Program-made: the position numbers and the translations under genes
NCBI RefSeq assembly: GCF_000835495.1
Contig: NW_015622548.1
Location: forward strand, 992,001 to 1,056,000
Direction of reading: 5' to 3'
Source of the DNA: Cladophialophora immunda
Lineage: Eukaryota > Ascomycota > Eurotiomycetes > Chaetothyriales > Herpotrichiellaceae
Length of the DNA: 64,000 nt
Shown here: positions 9,811-21,429 of the stretch, in pieces
Position numbering within the stretch: position 1 is the stretch's first letter
Layout of the letters: the number at the start of each line of letters is the position of its first letter
Notes under the pieces: model-generated
Databases searched by the model: none
What the model saw: the letters and a program-made list of their open reading frames with translations, nothing else
Told to the model about the DNA's origin: nothing

Positions 9811-12683
9811 GTGATTGTTCTGGAGCAGTCTGTGATCAGCAGCAGATCGTGGTTGATTTTGAGTGAGAGGTTGAGCAAAAGAGAGCGTTTCCAGCCTTTC
9901 ACCTCTGATATAGCGGTTTGTTTATGGTGAGTTTGACAGCGGCACAGCCGGGGATGGGTGTTCGGATTGGGCATCAGGATCAGCTGTAGCACAGGTCGAT
10001 CCATAGCCCGACAAGATACCAATACTGCAAGATGAACATCTTGTCCTAAGACTGACATTGGGCATCTATGCTTTGCTTTCTGGTAACCTCGGATCTGAAG
10101 ATCTGGAGGATCTCCATCTGTCGGTCTTCCCAGGAGAGAAATCCAATATGAGGCACATGAGGTCAACCAGGCTACCTGAGGCATGGCATCACTGGCTCAG
10201 CTGACGATGAATGGGCTGGCAGGTCGCTTGTGATGGAAGCTCAAAGTGGTTTGGTTGGGGGTCGGTAGTAAAAGAGAGGGAGGTGGGGAGCTAACTGTCT
10301 AGCTTAGGTAGGTTCTTAGCCGATTGGAAGGGCCACCGAAAGGGAGGGTGAAAGGGAGAGGGCCCGGGACAGCGTGGGCAACCCGGAGCACGGGCAAAGG
10401 CACGGGCGCGGGCGTGGGCGTGCCGCTTCAGCACCTGCAGCCTGCAGCAAGCCCGTTTCAGACGGCCCTTCCCATGCCACCAAGCCCACCAAACCCAGAA
10501 GTTCACTGCAATATATTATTACTTGTAGTAGTGTCTTGATCCGACAATGACGTGGTTGTTTCCAGCGTGCGGGAACTACTTGCTCGTTATGTTATCACGT
10601 TGGAGGCGATATAGGCCTTGATTTGCATTTTGCCTTGACAAGCAGTAGCGGTGCTCTCTATATTCTTCATTCCCAATGTGAAGTATAGATTTGCACGGTG
10701 ACCACCCATCAACCTCAGGTGCTTTTCTTGAGGCGCACAAAGTATTTCCGTGTCAGATGGTGGCACTTATTCTTCGAAGCTGGATTGCCACAAGCCATGG
10801 CCCACGAATCCCTGCTGCCCTAGCCCTCAGGGCCTTGTCAAAACCCATCTGCTCGTGCACCGGAACTCGGGAATGGGCGCCTTTCCCTTCTGGAATTGAT
10901 AGTCACTTGACATTCGAGTCTGGCAAGTGCCCTCTACTCCCTACCAGGATGGACGACCACGGGCTGTGGTCTGCGCACTCGGCGTGCATTGGCAGACGTG
11001 ATGTGATAGACAGGACCCTTGTTGTCAATCTGTGTCAACCTGCGTCAGCCAGTGCAAGGAAACAAGACCGTCAACACAACAGGCCTCCTCTTTGTGGTAC
11101 ATTTGGGCCCCTCGGGGTGCCACTGGCAGCACGCCAACGCTCGGGGCTCATGGAAGACCTGAAGACCAACGCACCAGCCTGCAGACAGTGCAGAGTCGAG
11201 GGTGGACCCGCGCGCTGAGGATGATGGATGCGGTCCCGGAGCACAAAAGTGTGAAGTTCTGCTTGATTAAGTGGCATCTGTTTCCGTTAAGCTTTTTCGC
11301 ACAGAGGCCTCGCTGCGAATCCCACGTTTCCGGAATTTGGTGGATGTGGTAGAGAGCCCAGCAGTAGCCCACAGTTAGTAGCCTAACTGACAGCCTCTCC
11401 CCTGGCACGCATGGGAGCTTCTAGCTCACGGAATTGACAGGCGGGGCCTTACTTGAACCGTGCTTCGCAGCTCCACCAGCCAGCATTAGTTGATCAGGCC
11501 GTTTACCGGAAGTCCAGGGCCCAGCGTCCTGAAACAAGCCACATTGACCACGCAGGTGGGAGACAATTATTAAATTTTTCTGACGTCCTTGGTCTATGTT
11601 TGTTTGTGCGAGTGTGGCCGCGGTTGGCTGCACGCGAAGAAGGCTGTCAGATACTGCAGACATCCACGAGAGGGCATTGCAAAATAAGACGTCGCGTGCT
11701 GAAAGAGACAGTATTAGTAGAGCAGGAATGAACGGGGATGCTGGTCGCATTCATGCTGGCTTTCCCCTTCTCTGTGCCGTCATCAATCAAACATGCGTAG
11801 GACGGCATGGGCAGCCCATGGCCACGGTACCCTCGCCTGGCGGCCCCCCGGAGTGATGGAGACCAAGCAGTAGGCAGATGCTTCGAGGGTCGCACTTCCA
11901 TGCACCTGAGATTCGAGAAAATATGGGTGACAGCAACAGCCCCAACGGCCTACGCAGGCCCACCATCTGAGGAATCCCAGTGGACGGAGTCTTTTTGCAC
12001 AAGTACCGCGGGCATTGGATTTGCACCGTGGAAAAAAGGAACAAAGAGAGAATCGCTTGCAAACCAGCCACCACCAAAACCCAGGAATCCGGTCAGTGGT
12101 CTGCAGCCGTTTGTTCCTTAACTTAGGTTTAGCGGTTTGGTTTGCGTGGGAGTGGGATAGAGTAAGCCCACTGGTGACTGGAGTGGAAAAGCCGAGTTGA
12201 ACGTGAGTTTGTGGTTTAGCTCCCCCGATTTTGCCTCGACAAACTTGACTGCTTGCACCCGAAGTCAACTCCATCTCTGCTGTCGTTTCCACTTGGGATT
12301 CTCATCTTTCTCCCCAACTCACATTCGCAGCCATCGGCACCACTCCCGTCCCTTTTGATCTTTGTCGAATTGCCTCTCTTTTCCTCCAGATCCTGTTGTC
12401 TTCAGGGGGAAGCCGAGAGAGGTTGGCCTGTATCAAATTCATCTTCGCCGCTTGTCCTGCACTTACCTTCCCCGAGCTGCTGGAGTTGGGTCGGGTGTCT
12501 GCTTTTTTTTCTGACTCGACGTTTGTGAGCTCTTCTCTGGTACCCTTTTCTTACCCTGCCCACTCGTCGAAAATTCCTGGCTGACGAGGTCAAAAGCATA
12601 GCCCAAAATCTCGACTTGCTCGATAATTTGCCCGCCTACCCTGTCCTCCCAGCGTAACTACCTGTCAAACTTTTCCATCCGCC
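9811..12683. other. 2.9-kb gene-poor region
   Basis: No coding sequence, tRNA or mobile element is recognised. A GC-rich patch with GGGCGC/GGGCGTGG runs lies near 10370-10440. From about 12240 the sequence becomes strongly pyrimidine-rich (CTTTCTCC, CTTTTGATC, TTTTTTTTC), consistent with a long 5' leader and promoter of the RNA-binding protein gene that starts at 12684. Confidence 0.45.
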
Positions 12684-14817
12684 ATGGCGACCGCTGCTCC
12701 ATCAGTGCCCAAGCTTGACCGCTACGTGGTCATCCACGTTGCGACCACTTGCGATGAACATGGTGTTTATGTCACAAAAGATTCTGCAGAAGTGATTGAA
12801 CTGGGTTGGATCTTGCTCGACAGTAAGACGTGTGACGAGGTATGTGTTCTTGGCGATCCCTGCTACGGAGGAGGATAAAGGAGATGAAAGGCGATGAAAG
12901 AAAAGACCGGACCTGTTGACGGATGTTCCAGATCTATCGGGAGAGCGTCCTAGTGAAGCCCGTCAACACGCCCATCACACCCCTTTGCAGTGAGTACTTG
13001 TGTGTCGGGAGGACGGAGATTTGCATGAACTGATCCTTGGAATCACAGCCAGCCTCACCACGTTGACTTGGGAGCACGTTCGCAATGCCGGCTCTTTCCG
13101 AGATGCAGTCACTCGCTTCGACCATTTCGCTCAGGAGCACCTTATATCCAAGAACCTGGAGTTTTCCTTTGTGACACTGGATTCCTGGGACTTGCGGGTC
13201 CAGTTGCCTCGAGAAGCTCGCGACAAGGCAGTCGTCCTACCGGCATACCTGCAACACTCGCGGACCTTCGACTTGCGTTCAGAGTATGCCCGATGGCAGC
13301 AGCACCATCCAGAGTCCCTGCCCTTCGGCCCCAGTTCCCTAGCAAACATCTGTGCTGCTCTTGAGGTGGAGCCTGTGCAATCGTCGGCGCCAATCAAGCA
13401 CAACCTGCCCTTCCATCTGCAGGCATTGGCGCCTGCCTCGCCTCGGCGGGCCATGGAAGAGGCAGTCACTCTTGCCAGGGTGCTCCGCGGCCTCATTCGG
13501 AAGTCTCAGCCCGCCCATGAGCATCCGGATGTTTTGACTCGCCCCATGGACGCCAGGGCCGATGTGAATGCCTTCCTGAAGGAACGCAGCAAGGTTCTAC
13601 ACATGAACGGTCTGCCACACGACACAACTCAGTCAGAACTTGAAAGCTGGTTTACTCAATTCGGAGGGAGGCCAATCGCTTTCTGGACCCTTCGTACTCC
13701 AGATCAGCACAAGCCCACAGGGTCAGGTTTCGCCGTGTTCTCTTCGCACGAAGAGGTATGTCTCACTTTCATTTCCCAGTTTCACCTCTACGGCACTGAT
13801 ATTAACCCTTTCCCCCATTACCCTCAACCTCGGCGCCGTTTCCTTTCCACATATCCAGTACTGACACAAATTTTGTCTTCGCAGGCCGCTGAAAGTCTCT
13901 GTATGAACGGACGCGCCCTCAACGAAAAGGCCATCGAGGTCTCGCCTTCTTCAAGCCGAGTCCTCGATCGTGCCGCCGAGATCTTGACTCCGTTCCCTCC
14001 CAGCAAAAACCGACCACGACCAGGTGACTGGAACTGTCCTTCATGTGGCTTCTCCAACTTCCAACGCCGTACTGCCTGCTTCAGATGTTCTTTCCCTGCT
14101 GGAGGGGCCACGGGTGTTGATCCATACTACAATTCCTACGCCGGTTATGGACCTCCTCACATGATGGGACATCATCCTCACATGGGACATCATGGACATG
14201 GAGTGGGACATCACGGCCGTGGCGGAGCTGGTATTGTCCCTTTCAGAGCTGGTGATTGGCGATGCGGCGCAGAAGGCTGTTCGTACCACAACTTTGCCAA
14301 GAATGTCAACTGTCTGCGCTGTGGTGCGCCTCGCTCTGGAGCTGCAGTCGTGGTCGATTCGGCCTATCCTTCTCCAATGGCACCGCCTTCGGAGTATGGT
14401 ATGGGACCAGGTTCGATGGCCAGCACTCCAGGACCCGCTCCATATGGTGCTGGTGCGGCTGCTTTCGGTTCTGGTGCAGCTTTTGCCCAGCCACCAAGTC
14501 AATTTGGCATGCCTTCTGGTATGGGTGGTCCACCAGCCGCTCCCTTCCCACAGATGGGCAGCATGACTCCCGGCTACGCATCCAGCACCATGTCTCACTC
14601 CTCCTTTGGTCCTGCGGCTCAAGCTGCTTTCAGTGGTGCCGTTGACACGAATGCACCGAGCAATCTTCCTCAGAATGGCTTTTACGGCAACGGACCTGGT
14701 GGAGATCCCTTCGCCTTCCTCTCTGCTGGCATTGACAGCCTCAGCATGGTGACGCCTGATGAAAACCAAGGCCCTCGTCGCAATGGTGGTCCTCAGAGCG
14801 CGAAAAGCCCGGCTTAA
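12684..14817 (+). CDS. NRP1: RNA-binding protein: exonuclease-like domain, RRM and two RanBP2 zinc fingers
   Basis: Exons 12684-12839, 12932-12989, 13049-13755 and 13885-14817 give 617 aa. Order: an RNase T/Eri1-like exonuclease fold (about 10-225), an RRM (about 255-330; KVLHMNGLPHDTTQSELESWF, GFAVFSSHEEAAESL), zinc finger 1 (DWNCPSCGFSNFQRRTACFRC), a His/Gly-rich linker with GHHxHMGHHGHG, zinc finger 2 (DWRCGAEGCSYHNFAKNVNCLRC), and a long Gly/Ala/Pro/Met-rich tail. This order matches the fungal 'asparagine-rich protein'/Nrp1 family, linked to RNA granules. The exonuclease fold seems inactive: motif I reads IHVATT where D-x-E-T is expected, and the last motif lacks the His/Asp pair. Intron 3 (13756-13884) is 129 nt, a multiple of three, with no in-frame stop; removing it restores the RRM. 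Confidence 0.85.
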
Positions 14818-16937
14818 CCACCCCGATCGCCCCGAACTCTGCCTTCCCAAGTCGCCACGCAACGTCACTAAAGTTCACTCATTGGCTGATTAACGACTCC
14901 GACGACATCTTTCATGTTGAGCAAGGTTGTCTACTTCATTTTTTTTCCCGACTTTCATGTACTTGATTCTTGGCAGATTCAATGCACATCTGTTTACTAG
15001 CTTTGTATCGTGGATATTGGCGGGCGGTGCTGGAGGCTGGGCTGCTGGAGGGTTTGAACTTGGTCGAAAGCGCCGGCAATGGGGACAATCTTTGCATATG
15101 AGGGACGACCTAGAGAACTTGGCTTGTGTTTTTGCTCGGGACCATGGGGCTGGGATTGAAGAAGATGCGATGAGGCACAAATTGCGATTGAACAACCCAG
15201 GAATAGGCGGCACGAACAAGGGAGCATGGAGGTCTAGAGAAAACAAAAACTACCTGGTACAAGTGCGAGCAAAACTGTATGGCATCGATGGGACTGTGTT
15301 GCGTTGGAGCTTGTGCGTGCCCATGTGTATGTTGCTGTTGTCTAGGGGCTATTGCCAGCATAGCGAAGGAGCAAGAGCGTGGAACAAAGGGTATGGATCA
15401 GGACAAGGGCAAAAAGGGACAGACAAAAGTTGTGGAAAAACATCCAGTATGACATCGAACAGGACCGAGCACAACCAGGCTGCGACACAACCCCGGCACA
15501 TACGTTTTGAGAACGCCCACAGTATGATCTGTTTGCACATGGCTATTTGAGGAATGGGAGAATTCGAAGCTGGACATTGGCAATCACGGTCAAGGATGGC
15601 TTTAACTAACTTGTTCAAACGCGGGTGGACAATGTCAAATCACTTTTGAAAAACTTGATGGACTTGGTGTCGGCCGTTGCAGGATGTGATTCTTGTAGTG
15701 GTGGTGGTGGTGGTGGTGGTGGTGGTGGTGGTGGGCATTGCTCGCGTACACTTTGTTTCTTCTCCTCGTAATCGTGCTGGCCTGACCAAGACTGACATTG
15801 GACTTCCCATTCTTTTCCTTCGCACACTTCTCAGTTTTTGTTCTTCTGCGTCATACAAGGGTGGTGAGGAGCTTCAGCCATATTGCGTCCGCGACCGATG
15901 CCGCTCTCCGCGAGCAGAGAGGGACCTCATCGATGGCTCAGACTCGTCGTCCGTGTCCTTGGATATCCGTTACCGCCTAGACGTGTGCCGACCTACATAC
16001 AGACTGTCTGCTTGCCTGCCTGCCAACATTCCGAGCACCTGGGCACGAGATGCGTGACTGCCACTCCTGCCACTACCAACGACACCAACGACACCAGCGA
16101 CAACGACATTCGCATTCACGTCACAAATGTGCACGATCTAGAGGTTAAGGAGCACCAGCACCAGCAAAGCAGGGATACGCAACTCGGTAATATACAGGAC
16201 AAGAGTCAGGGTTGGCAAGAGGTGGTAGTTCGATTGCGGGATCAACGTGTATGGTCAACTATAACTAGACGGTTCAAAGTGATATTGATATAACTTGTTC
16301 TATCTCTTGGGACCCTTCCCTGCTATGCCTAGAGTCCCTGGTCCGCTCCCACAAGATACATCCCTCGTGGACACTCGATATCTGGAAGCCAGACATGAGG
16401 GGTCCGGGGAGGGCCAGCTTTGGGCGGACGAGGCTCTTGCCCACTGAATGTGGACGTGGGAAGAATCTCTCAACACCACTCATTAACCCACCTTCAAGGC
16501 TGCGGCACCTCGAAATTTTGGATGTTCCCTGTCCCGGGGGATTGCGTGTCGCGAAGCAACTCTCCCAGGCAGCGTCGATCAGGTCGCCATACAACCGCCC
16601 ACTCAGCAGAGGTTTGAAATGTTGAAACTAGTGCTGCTTGCAACCTGCAAATCTTCGACTTCCTTCACACCCGAAAGAGCACCGGAGCATTGCTTGAACC
16701 AAAGATCCGCAACAGGGCGCCGGCACCGCTATAGCAGCCGGTCAACGTGAACCCCATAGTACAAAATCAACGCTTGCTCTTCACGCTCATGTAGAACTGA
16801 TATCTCCTCTTTCTCGGTAGCGCCTCAAGCCAGAACCCCATGAACACAGCTTGTACCACATCGGCCGCTCGCTATTCACAATTCGCAGATTCGAATGGAA
16901 GACTTCGCATCTTCCCGATATCATGATTCCAGCGATG
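14818..16937. other. 2.1-kb convergent intergenic region
   Basis: Lies between the 3' ends of the RNA-binding protein gene and the importin gene. It contains a (GTG)12 microsatellite. A 207-codon open frame at 14927-15550 has no recognisable content and lies where the 3' UTR should be, so I do not call it. Confidence 0.4.
15698..15733 (+). repeat. (GTG)12 microsatellite
   Basis: Twelve perfect GTG/GGT triplets in non-coding sequence. Likely length-polymorphic between strains. Confidence 0.95.
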
Positions 16938-19900
16938 TTATCCCTGTGCCTGGGCTTGTTGGACTTGAGCAGCCTGGGTCGCAGCGGCATGGTTCACAAC
17001 ACTCTGCAAGACGTCACGGTCTCCTTGCTCCAAGATCGCCGTCAAGTTTTGATATAGCTGGGGCTGTTCTGCCTGGAGCGTGTCCAAAGACTCCTTGAAC
17101 GCGGAATAAGGATCGAACTTGTCCAGCGGGCTCTCCAGAAGGCTGTCATCGTCGAGGACGCTATCATCGTCATCATCTGCCAGAGCGCCAAATTTCTTGG
17201 CCTCTTCGCTGAGGAAGTCCAGATAGGCCTGTGATTCGTCTTTGATATCACCTTTGGTATCCGGTAAAGAGGCCGCACTCACGTTACCCCATTCCTGCCC
17301 CTCGGCGCCAGGTTCGTCAGCCCAATCTTCAGCTTCGTCGTCCGACCCATAGTCTGATATCGTGTCAGACACGCCGTCAGAGGCTTTGACAGCCTCCTCC
17401 CGTTGCTTGATCGCAGCGGGAAGAGTTCGGAAGAGATAAGTTGCCCCAGTCAGAAGGCGTGGCCAGCCGGTTTGGACAGAATGAGGAACTTGGTCGGCAC
17501 GGATGGTGAGGAGGGAGCAGATGGCCGCAAGACAAAGTTTCTTGTCGTGGACCCGGCGGAAATTGTCAATCATGCCGAACCAGATCGAGAAGAATTTGTT
17601 GGTCCAACCATGTGATTCAAGGACCTGGAGTGCCAGAATGGGATTGTAATAGAGACAGTTGATAACCATCTCTACCAGATGCAGTTTGTAACTTTTGATC
17701 ACTGTCTTGGCTTGTGCGCTGGTCAAAACCTCCATGGGCAAGGTCACAAAAGTCGGTATGTAGCTGTCGAGAGGGCCACCTCGAAGATTCAGCATCATGG
17801 CCTCGGCCAGCTTGCATCCGCAGATGCGATCCACACCTCCGACCTTGGGATCGGAGAAGATGTCTCGGACCATACCGGCTATTGCTGCCAGGTATGGTGG
17901 GTGTTCGATGAACCTTTGCTGACCGTAAGTAACGAAGTTGTCTAGAGCAGGCAGCATGTCTTCTAGGTACAGTTCGGCGCCGTCTTTGAACGTTTTGTGC
18001 ATCAGCTCAAAGGCTTGCCACATTGTTGGCGATATGGATTTTGAGGCATAGGTACACGAATCAATGATTTCAAAGACTTCGTTGTAGAGATCATAGAGCT
18101 TGTTTTCCAGGGTGATGGTAATGACCGGCATAAGGATGGATTCGAGAAGGAGCAGAACGTCTGGTGTTGCCTCGAGAGTAAGAATAAGAGTGCCGACTGT
18201 CTGCAGCACTCCTAGCGCCGCGATGGACTTGTCGTCCAGATACTCGTTGTGTGCATCGCCAGTTTCCGCCGCCCTGGCCTCATTCCGTTCCAGAATTTCC
18301 CGGATGATTCGAAGATACGTGTCTCGCAGATTGGTACTCAGTGCTACCGCAAAGGGGGTGAGTTGCTCTGCGAAAACTTCGACAAAGTCCTCCATGACGT
18401 TGGACAGCGAGTCGACGTCAACTTCGTTCATCAATTGCAGCAGTTGATGCATGATTTGTGGAATGTTCGACTGCATTGTGATGCGGATGGCATCATGCCT
18501 GATAAGGGGTTGCAGGGCCAATGAAGCCTCCACCCTGACAGGCAGTTCTGGATCAGCCATGGACTCCATTATGTTCTGGTAGATGATCATGAGATTGTTC
18601 TGGTCCTTGAAATCCAGCTGCTCATACTTCTCCATTGTCTCACAGGCTCTAGCCCGCAGAAAGCCATGGGGGGACCTAAACTCGGGGAACACATGGCGCA
18701 CGAAGAAGTATTCAACCTGATCGGCAATCGGGCTCTTCTTGCCCAATATGACCGATGCGAGGGAACCTATCATCCGAAGAGCACCATCTTTCTCTCGCGG
18801 GTTCTTTTGGTCATCCGGAGCAGACTCGTAGCGAGAAACGACCTCATTGACGTACGAGAGGATGACGTAAGTCTGTTGTTTCCGCGATTTTGTCAGAGCG
18901 ATTAAAAAATTGGTCGCGGCCATGTCTGGCGCAGAGACTTCCTCGTAGTAGTTGAGTTTCCGGTGCAAGTAGTCGGCCGGATTGTCTGTGAACAATTCCA
19001 AGTCCTCGTCGGAAAGACACATGACTGGGAAGATCAAATGTTTGATGAGGCTGTCCATGTGCGGCTTGAGCTTGTCCCACATCGCTTTGGGCTTCACACA
19101 TTCTTCTAGAAAGATCAAGGTGTACGACAAAGAAGGCTTGCTCAGCCAGTGATTGCCCCCAACCCATTTCTCAATTTCGCCGAGATAGCCCTTGAGAATT
19201 TCCGGCGCAAAATTTGTGATGAAGTTCTTTGCGAATCCACCATATTCCTTCTCTTGAGCCGAGGACAGCGCTGATGGGTTCCCATACCTCACAAAGAGCC
19301 TGTTGAGGTTTGCGTAGGACCATTTCCGTGCTTTCCACCAATGATTGCGTTCCCGGTCTTCAGCATCGTCGGGCATAGCACTCTCCGGAGGCTTCTTTGA
19401 GATGATGGTCAAGAAGAGAGTGCACCAGTCCACAGTCGCCTGGTGCGACTGGAGCGGGACAGGTAGGCCATAGTAGACAGCATGTTTGTAGCATTTGACG
19501 CATATCCTGAGCATTTCACCTGCTTCCAGACTGGTTTCATTCACCAACTTATTGCCGATGCCCAACAAGGTGGGGAAGGCCACGTTGACGACCTTGTCCA
19601 AATTTTGCCTTTCTTCCCCAGCGCGGAAACGATATGTGCGACAAACAGCCAACAGACACTGCAGCCCTGCATAGACCTGGTTGGCATCTTGAGTATTCAT
19701 CAATTGCAGCGTAATATCCATCAGCTCGGGCCATTTTGTGGGAAAATCGTACTGCAGGATGGTCTGGAGGATGGGAATGAGCTGTGCTCGAATCAGCGGA
19801 GGAGAGGAGGACAAGACAGGCAGTAAGCGATCTCTGAAGGGCTTTCGTTCAGGCTCGGAAATGGGCTGGTGAGGAGTGTGTTCGGTGGCCCATCCCCGGG

Positions 19901-20087
19901 ATATTCGATTCTTGAGGTAGACGGCAACCGACAGGCGGATGGGAGGGTCCTGCTCTGACTGTAGGATGTCGAGGAGGGCTCCGATGAAGCCAGGATGCTG
20001 TTCAGCTTGCTTCAGGGCCGTCTCAGCTTGGGAGCGGATGGTTGCGTCGGCTGACAAAGTCGACTGGATGGTGGTTCTCAGATCCAT
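16938..20087 (-). CDS. NMD5: Importin-beta family karyopherin (Nmd5/Sxm1, importin-7/8 type)
   Basis: Single exon, 1049 aa, about the normal length of the family. Imports cargo into the nucleus through HEAT repeats; the N-terminus binds Ran-GTP. The first 100 residues form the importin-beta N-terminal domain (AETALKQAEQHPGFIGALL, LSVAVYLKNRISRGW), followed by a Cse1-like helical array (RAQLIPILQTILQYDFPTKWP, ICVKCYKHAVYYGLP, NFLIALTKSRKQQTY). The C-terminal 130 residues carry two acidic stretches (SDYGSDDEAEDWADEPGAE and DDDDDSVLDDDSLLES) and end in a Gln/Ala-rich tail. Acidic C-terminal loops are typical of importin-7/8/Nmd5. Its transcription is away from the intergenic gap at 20088. Confidence 0.92.
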   Translation of the reverse strand: MDLRTTIQSTLSADATIRSQAETALKQAEQHPGFIGALLDILQSEQDPPIRLSVAVYLKNRISRGWATEHTPHQPISEPERKPFRDRLLPVLSSSPPLIRAQLIPILQTILQYDFPTKWPELMDITLQLMNTQDANQVYAGLQCLLAVCRTYRFRAGEERQNLDKVVNVAFPTLLGIGNKLVNETSLEAGEMLRICVKCYKHAVYYGLPVPLQSHQATVDWCTLFLTIISKKPPESAMPDDAEDRERNHWWKARKWSYANLNRLFVRYGNPSALSSAQEKEYGGFAKNFITNFAPEILKGYLGEIEKWVGGNHWLSKPSLSYTLIFLEECVKPKAMWDKLKPHMDSLIKHLIFPVMCLSDEDLELFTDNPADYLHRKLNYYEEVSAPDMAATNFLIALTKSRKQQTYVILSYVNEVVSRYESAPDDQKNPREKDGALRMIGSLASVILGKKSPIADQVEYFFVRHVFPEFRSPHGFLRARACETMEKYEQLDFKDQNNLMIIYQNIMESMADPELPVRVEASLALQPLIRHDAIRITMQSNIPQIMHQLLQLMNEVDVDSLSNVMEDFVEVFAEQLTPFAVALSTNLRDTYLRIIREILERNEARAAETGDAHNEYLDDKSIAALGVLQTVGTLILTLEATPDVLLLLESILMPVITITLENKLYDLYNEVFEIIDSCTYASKSISPTMWQAFELMHKTFKDGAELYLEDMLPALDNFVTYGQQRFIEHPPYLAAIAGMVRDIFSDPKVGGVDRICGCKLAEAMMLNLRGGPLDSYIPTFVTLPMEVLTSAQAKTVIKSYKLHLVEMVINCLYYNPILALQVLESHGWTNKFFSIWFGMIDNFRRVHDKKLCLAAICSLLTIRADQVPHSVQTGWPRLLTGATYLFRTLPAAIKQREEAVKASDGVSDTISDYGSDDEAEDWADEPGAEGQEWGNVSAASLPDTKGDIKDESQAYLDFLSEEAKKFGALADDDDDSVLDDDSLLESPLDKFDPYSAFKESLDTLQAEQPQLYQNLTAILEQGDRDVLQSVVNHAAATQAAQVQQAQAQG

Positions 20088-20498
20088 GGTCGTCGAAGAA
20101 TGCTGCCCTTGATAGGGCCAATGCTTGAATACAACAAAACAGCCTAGGAAATCACAGAAGCTTCACAGCAAAGCAGACGTTGTGAGGATGCCGAGACAGG
20201 TCCTGCCAGCAGATAAATTTTTCTCATTTGCAGGTGGCAGTCGATGGCGGCGAGGGAGAAGTGCAATCCAATACGGAGTATGCCCCCAAAAACATCCCAA
20301 GATTCGAATGGGAGCGACCGCCAAGCCCCGCCAGCCTGATCACTTCTGACTAGTATGGCACCGTCCTCCGCCTCACCAGGTACAGGGCTTTTGGAAAATA
20401 TGGAGCTCGAGTCTTGCCGCTCTATGTGCGTGTATGAGGTCTATGGTGCACATGTCGGAGAATTTGTAGGGTTCAGCACGGCAGGATTCAATCTTGTT
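20088..20498. other. Intergenic, importin promoter
   Basis: A 411-nt gap between the importin start and the 3' end of the methyltransferase gene; both are on the minus strand. A TACGGAGTA element occurs at 20272-20280. No gene is seen. Confidence 0.4.
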
Positions 20499-21429
20499 CT
20501 ATTCTACCTTCCTGACCTCATCCTTCAGGGTGGCTAGATGGACCACATAGCCGGAGCCAGACCGTAGCTGGGATGAAAGCTCTTGGTCCGGGACACGCCA
20601 TACGTTGAATTCCTTCATTAAGGCGTCCAAAAACAATTCGCAGACTGTGTCAGAGCGAAGTTGTTGAGCCACCAAAACGACAGTCGGCTTTGTTGCCGTT
20701 GATCCCAGACGGCACGCATCCACACAAGTCTGCACCAACGGAGAGATGAGATACTCATTATAAACACAGTCGCAGAGCACAAGCAGGTCGATCAGAGCGC
20801 CAGCGGGGATGGCTGACTTGAGATTTTCAACGCTGTCCGCCTCCCAATCGAGGGGTAAGACCTTGAGGCGTTCTTCCTGAGCCACCCCTTTGTCGTTGGA
20901 TTTCTTCTTGTAGCTCTTCTTCCCTTTCGGAGATGTCGCGTTGGCGGCTATGTTCTCCCTCAGGTATTTCACCACGTAGGCTTGATCCGTGAGGACATAG
21001 CACTGCACAAACCTCGACAGGACCAAGCCTAGCAAGCCGGTAACGCCACAACCAAGCTCGACCACCACCGCAGTGTCATATAGAGCGCCACTCAGTATTG
21101 AAGGCAAAGACGTCAACCATGCCGCCAGGAGTGGAGTAATCTTCCAGATCACCGCCCCTGTGGTTCCTTCCTGTCTATTGGAGTGGAGAAGGCCTGGGGA
21201 TTGCCGCAGAATGTAGTCATGGCCAGCGATTTCAATCTCTAAAGAATCGGCCTTGGGGTCAACAAAGCCCAGGTTGTTGCTCGGGATGTCTCGGCTGAAC
21301 AGGAGGAAAGTTTCTAGAGCTCTCGGTCAGACTACGATCCCCTTGATAGGTGTCCCACGAGAGTCATCTACCTTCGCCAGCATCTTCAATTGGATGTCCC
21401 AAGGCGGCGACAAACGACTGGGACGCCAT
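20499..21429 (-). CDS. RKM5: Ribosomal lysine N-methyltransferase 5-like (METTL21-type, class I SAM)
   Basis: Two exons: 21429-21372 (MASQSFVAALGHPIEDAGE) and 21319-20499, total 292 aa. The 52-nt intron (21371-21320) has a TCTGACC branch and an AG acceptor. The class I SAM methyltransferase core begins at VVELGCGVTGLLGL (motif I), followed by VLTDQAYVVKYLRENI; PLDWEAD and LVLCDCVYNEYL fit motifs II/III (lysine methyltransferases of this family use DxxY, here DCVY). An inserted Lys-rich loop (KGKKSYKKKSNDK) separates beta strands, as in fungal Rkm5. Yeast Rkm5 monomethylates ribosomal protein L1. An Rkm5-type N-terminal half (GFVDPKADSLEIEIAGHDY, IRQSP-like ILRQSPGLL) supports the assignment. 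Confidence 0.8.

Noticed and set aside
14927..15550. 207-codon open frame (+) downstream of the RNA-binding protein gene
   Set aside because: No recognisable motif, lies in the expected 3' UTR, composition unlike neighbouring coding regions.
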